Shown here: one piece after another, positions 5,689 to 7,310 of the stretch
How positions within the stretch are numbered: position 1 is the first letter of the stretch
Layout of the letters: each line of letters starts with the position of its first letter
Origin: Clostridia bacterium
GTDB lineage: Bacteria; Bacillota; Clostridia; Oscillospirales; Acutalibacteraceae
DNA: 7,310 nucleotides
Assembly: GCA_900766895.1 (NCBI GenBank)
Contig: CAAFXF010000070.1
Coordinates: 1 to 7,310 of the forward strand
Reading direction: 5' to 3'
Notes under the pieces: generated by a model
The model's database searches: none
The model's input: only the letters and a program-made list of their open reading frames with translations
Told to the model about the DNA's origin: nothing
Program-made: the position numbers and the translations under genes

Positions 5689-7310
5689 ATGCTTCAGCTT
5701 ATTCTCGGAAGGTCGGGTAGTGGAAAAACGGAGTTTGTTTTTTCAAAAATAAAACGACTTGTTGATGATGGTGAAAATAACATATTGCTTATCACTCCGG
5801 AGCAGTATTCGTTTGTAAGCGAACGAAGACTGCTTAGGGAGTTGGGCGAGGATGGAGTCAATTCGGTTGAAAATGGCTCTTTTTCGCGTTTGTCTAATGA
5901 AATATTTAACAGATACGGCGGCGAAAGCCTGCCTGTTTTGTCAAAGGGCTCAAAGGCAGTTGTTTTTAAGCAGGTATGTGATTCAATAAAAGATGACCTA
6001 AAGCTTTTCGGCAAGAATACCGACAACAATGCCTTTATTAATTCTGCCATAAAGATTTATGACGAAATGAAATCCTGCCGCGTTGATGCAAACGATATTA
6101 TGCTTGCCTCACAGCAAACCGAAAAGGAAACGCTTTCCCAAAAGCTTTACGATATTTCGGTTATTATGTCTGCCTACGATTCATATATCGAAGGCAGGTA
6201 TCTTGACTGTGCAAGCGAGCTGACAAGATTATATGAAAAGCTGTTAGACCTTGATTACTTTAAGGACAGAACTGTTTTTATCGACGGCTTTAACGGATTT
6301 GTTGCTCAGGAGTATAAAATTTTAGAGGTTATACTTAATCAGGCAAAAGCTGTATATGTTACATTTTGTACCGATTCTTATAACAGTACGGATAAGTACA
6401 GTCTGTTTTCCTATGTAAACAGTAATATTATTTATCTCAAAGAAGCGGCAAAAAATGCAGGCACAAGTGTTGCCGAGCCGATTTTTCTGCGTGATAATCA
6501 CAGAGCCAAAAATGATGAGCTTGCCTTGGTGGAAAGGCTTGCCTTTGCAAACGTTAAGAATAGCTATAATGATGAATGCAGGAATGTAAGCCTCTACTGC
6601 GCAAAGTCAATTACAGATGAGTGCGATTATGTTTCTGCAAGGATTTGTGATTTGCTTCGCAGCGGTGTTAAAGCGTCCGATATTGTGGTTATCTGTCGTG
6701 ATTTGGACAAATACCAAAAGGAATTGCAGTTTTCATTTTCAAAATACAATATTCCGTATTTTAACGACGAAAGGCAAAACATTTCATCTCATCCGCTTAT
6801 TATGTTTGTCAGCTTTTTGATGAGATGCGCCGTGTTTTCTTATTCATCAAATGACATATTTTCCATGCTCAAAACAGGTCTTACCGCTTTGTCCGACGAT
6901 GATATAAACGACCTTGAAAACTATGCTTTTATTTGGAACATTAACGGCTCAAAATGGAAAAGCGATTTTGTAAATTCCGCAAACGGCTTTTCCGATGGAA
7001 TGTCCGACAGGGATAAAAGCAGGCTTGAGGCAATCAATATCAGCCGTAGGTATGTTGCTCAAAGGCTTGAAAGGTTTGTTTCCTCCTGCAAAAAGAAATC
7101 CTCTGCGGAGATTTGTAAGGCTATATATTTTACCTTGCTTGATTTTTCTGTTGATAAGGGTGTTGAACGCCTTGCAAAATCTCTTAACGAAAACGGCAAA
7201 TCCGTCCTTGCATTTGAGCAGGGTAGGGTTTGGGATTTGCTTATGGATATTCTTGACAAGCTGTCGACAATCTCTACCGATGAGCCTATAACGATAAAGC
7301 AGTTTTATAA
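5689..7310 (+). CDS. addB: AddB, N-terminal half of the ATP-dependent helicase/nuclease subunit B (3'-truncated by window)
   Basis: The frame stays open from ATG 5689 to the window end, giving 540 codons of a protein normally about 1,100-1,170 residues. AddB pairs with AddA to resect double-strand breaks. By family knowledge its N-terminal helicase-like domain scans for Chi, and its C-terminal RecB-type nuclease carries an iron-sulfur cluster. Seen here are a Walker A loop GRSGSGKT (7-14), LLITPEQYSFVSERRLL (33-49) with the family PEQ motif, VFIDGFNGF (196-204), VVICRDLDKYQ, and IPYFNDERQNISSHPL (355-370), which is highly typical of AddB. The nuclease domain and the cluster cysteines fall outside the window. 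The start is supported by GGAGG 8 bases upstream and by the immediate placement of the P-loop. It follows DUF2461 by 3 bases, and addA is expected next. RexB, the streptococcal form, is a less likely label. Confidence 0.93.
   Translation, partial: MLQLILGRSGSGKTEFVFSKIKRLVDDGENNILLITPEQYSFVSERRLLRELGEDGVNSVENGSFSRLSNEIFNRYGGESLPVLSKGSKAVVFKQVCDSIKDDLKLFGKNTDNNAFINSAIKIYDEMKSCRVDANDIMLASQQTEKETLSQKLYDISVIMSAYDSYIEGRYLDCASELTRLYEKLLDLDYFKDRTVFIDGFNGFVAQEYKILEVILNQAKAVYVTFCTDSYNSTDKYSLFSYVNSNIIYLKEAAKNAGTSVAEPIFLRDNHRAKNDELALVERLAFANVKNSYNDECRNVSLYCAKSITDECDYVSARICDLLRSGVKASDIVVICRDLDKYQKELQFSFSKYNIPYFNDERQNISSHPLIMFVSFLMRCAVFSYSSNDIFSMLKTGLTALSDDDINDLENYAFIWNINGSKWKSDFVNSANGFSDGMSDRDKSRLEAINISRRYVAQRLERFVSSCKKKSSAEICKAIYFTLLDFSVDKGVERLAKSLNENGKSVLAFEQGRVWDLLMDILDKLSTISTDEPITIKQFY

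Noticed and set aside
5694..6050. 118-codon open frame on the - strand opposite the start of addB
   Set aside because: It has no recognisable motif, lies wholly opposite a strong AddB coding frame, and has a serine/proline-rich low-information translation typical of a shadow frame.
7253..7267. Imperfect inverted repeat TTGACA-AGC-TGTCGA in addB
   Set aside because: The arms are short and mismatched, the site is deep in coding sequence, and it does not resemble the Gram-positive SOS box.
6617..7291. Two + strand frames (6617-6820 and 6995-7291) inside the addB region
   Set aside because: They are out of frame with AddB, which stays open without a stop through the same bases and shows conserved motifs; they have no credible ribosome site or family match.
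1..7310. Possible defence island, mobile element or novel multi-gene system
   Set aside because: No integrase, transposase, toxin-antitoxin pair, repeats or atypical composition is seen; the genes look vertically inherited and share similar codon use.

Overview
The window is a gene-dense stretch of bacterial chromosome. Seven protein-coding genes lie on the + strand and the - strand is empty of credible genes. No gap between genes exceeds 3 bases; three junctions overlap by 4 to 11 bases and the others leave 2 or 3 bases. There is no stretch over 300 bases without a gene. I see no tRNA, rRNA, CRISPR array, insertion sequence, terminator or convincing internal promoter. The first gene (murD) and last gene (addB) are cut only by the window edges. 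The organism looks like a low-to-moderate GC anaerobic Firmicute of class Clostridia, possibly an uncultured gut Oscillospiraceae/Ruminococcaceae-type bacterium. This is inferred from AddB-type (not RecBCD-type) recombination, the NDSIATSP form of MurD, the 'aluminum resistance' PLP family and purine-rich GGAGG ribosome sites. The species cannot be named from the sequence.

Layout: (1) bases 1-976, the C-terminal two thirds or more of MurD, the D-glutamate-adding ligase of peptidoglycan synthesis. (2) 979-1995 and 1988-2995, two tandem but divergent M42-family metallo-aminopeptidases with all metal-binding positions occupied. (3) 2998-3717, a GNAT-fold acetyltransferase whose recognisable acetyl-CoA motif is in its C-terminal half. 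(4) 3714-4985, a PLP-dependent enzyme of the YnbB/'aluminum resistance'/methionine gamma-lyase-like family. (5) 4975-5685, a DUF2461 protein. (6) 5689-end, the N-terminal half of AddB, the nuclease/Chi-scanning subunit of the AddAB double-strand-break repair enzyme; addA would be expected downstream.

The arrangement suggests one polycistronic transcript with translational coupling at several joints. It mixes cell-wall synthesis, peptide and amino-acid turnover, an acetyltransferase and DNA repair. The M42 pair, the GNAT and the PLP enzyme could form a small peptide/amino-acid processing set, but no substrate can be read from the sequence. I did not find a clearly novel system. The points most worth a second look are substitutions at substrate-recognition positions of MurD, the paralogous M42 pair with a D/E swap in a metal ligand, and the co-linear linkage of murD, these genes and addB.
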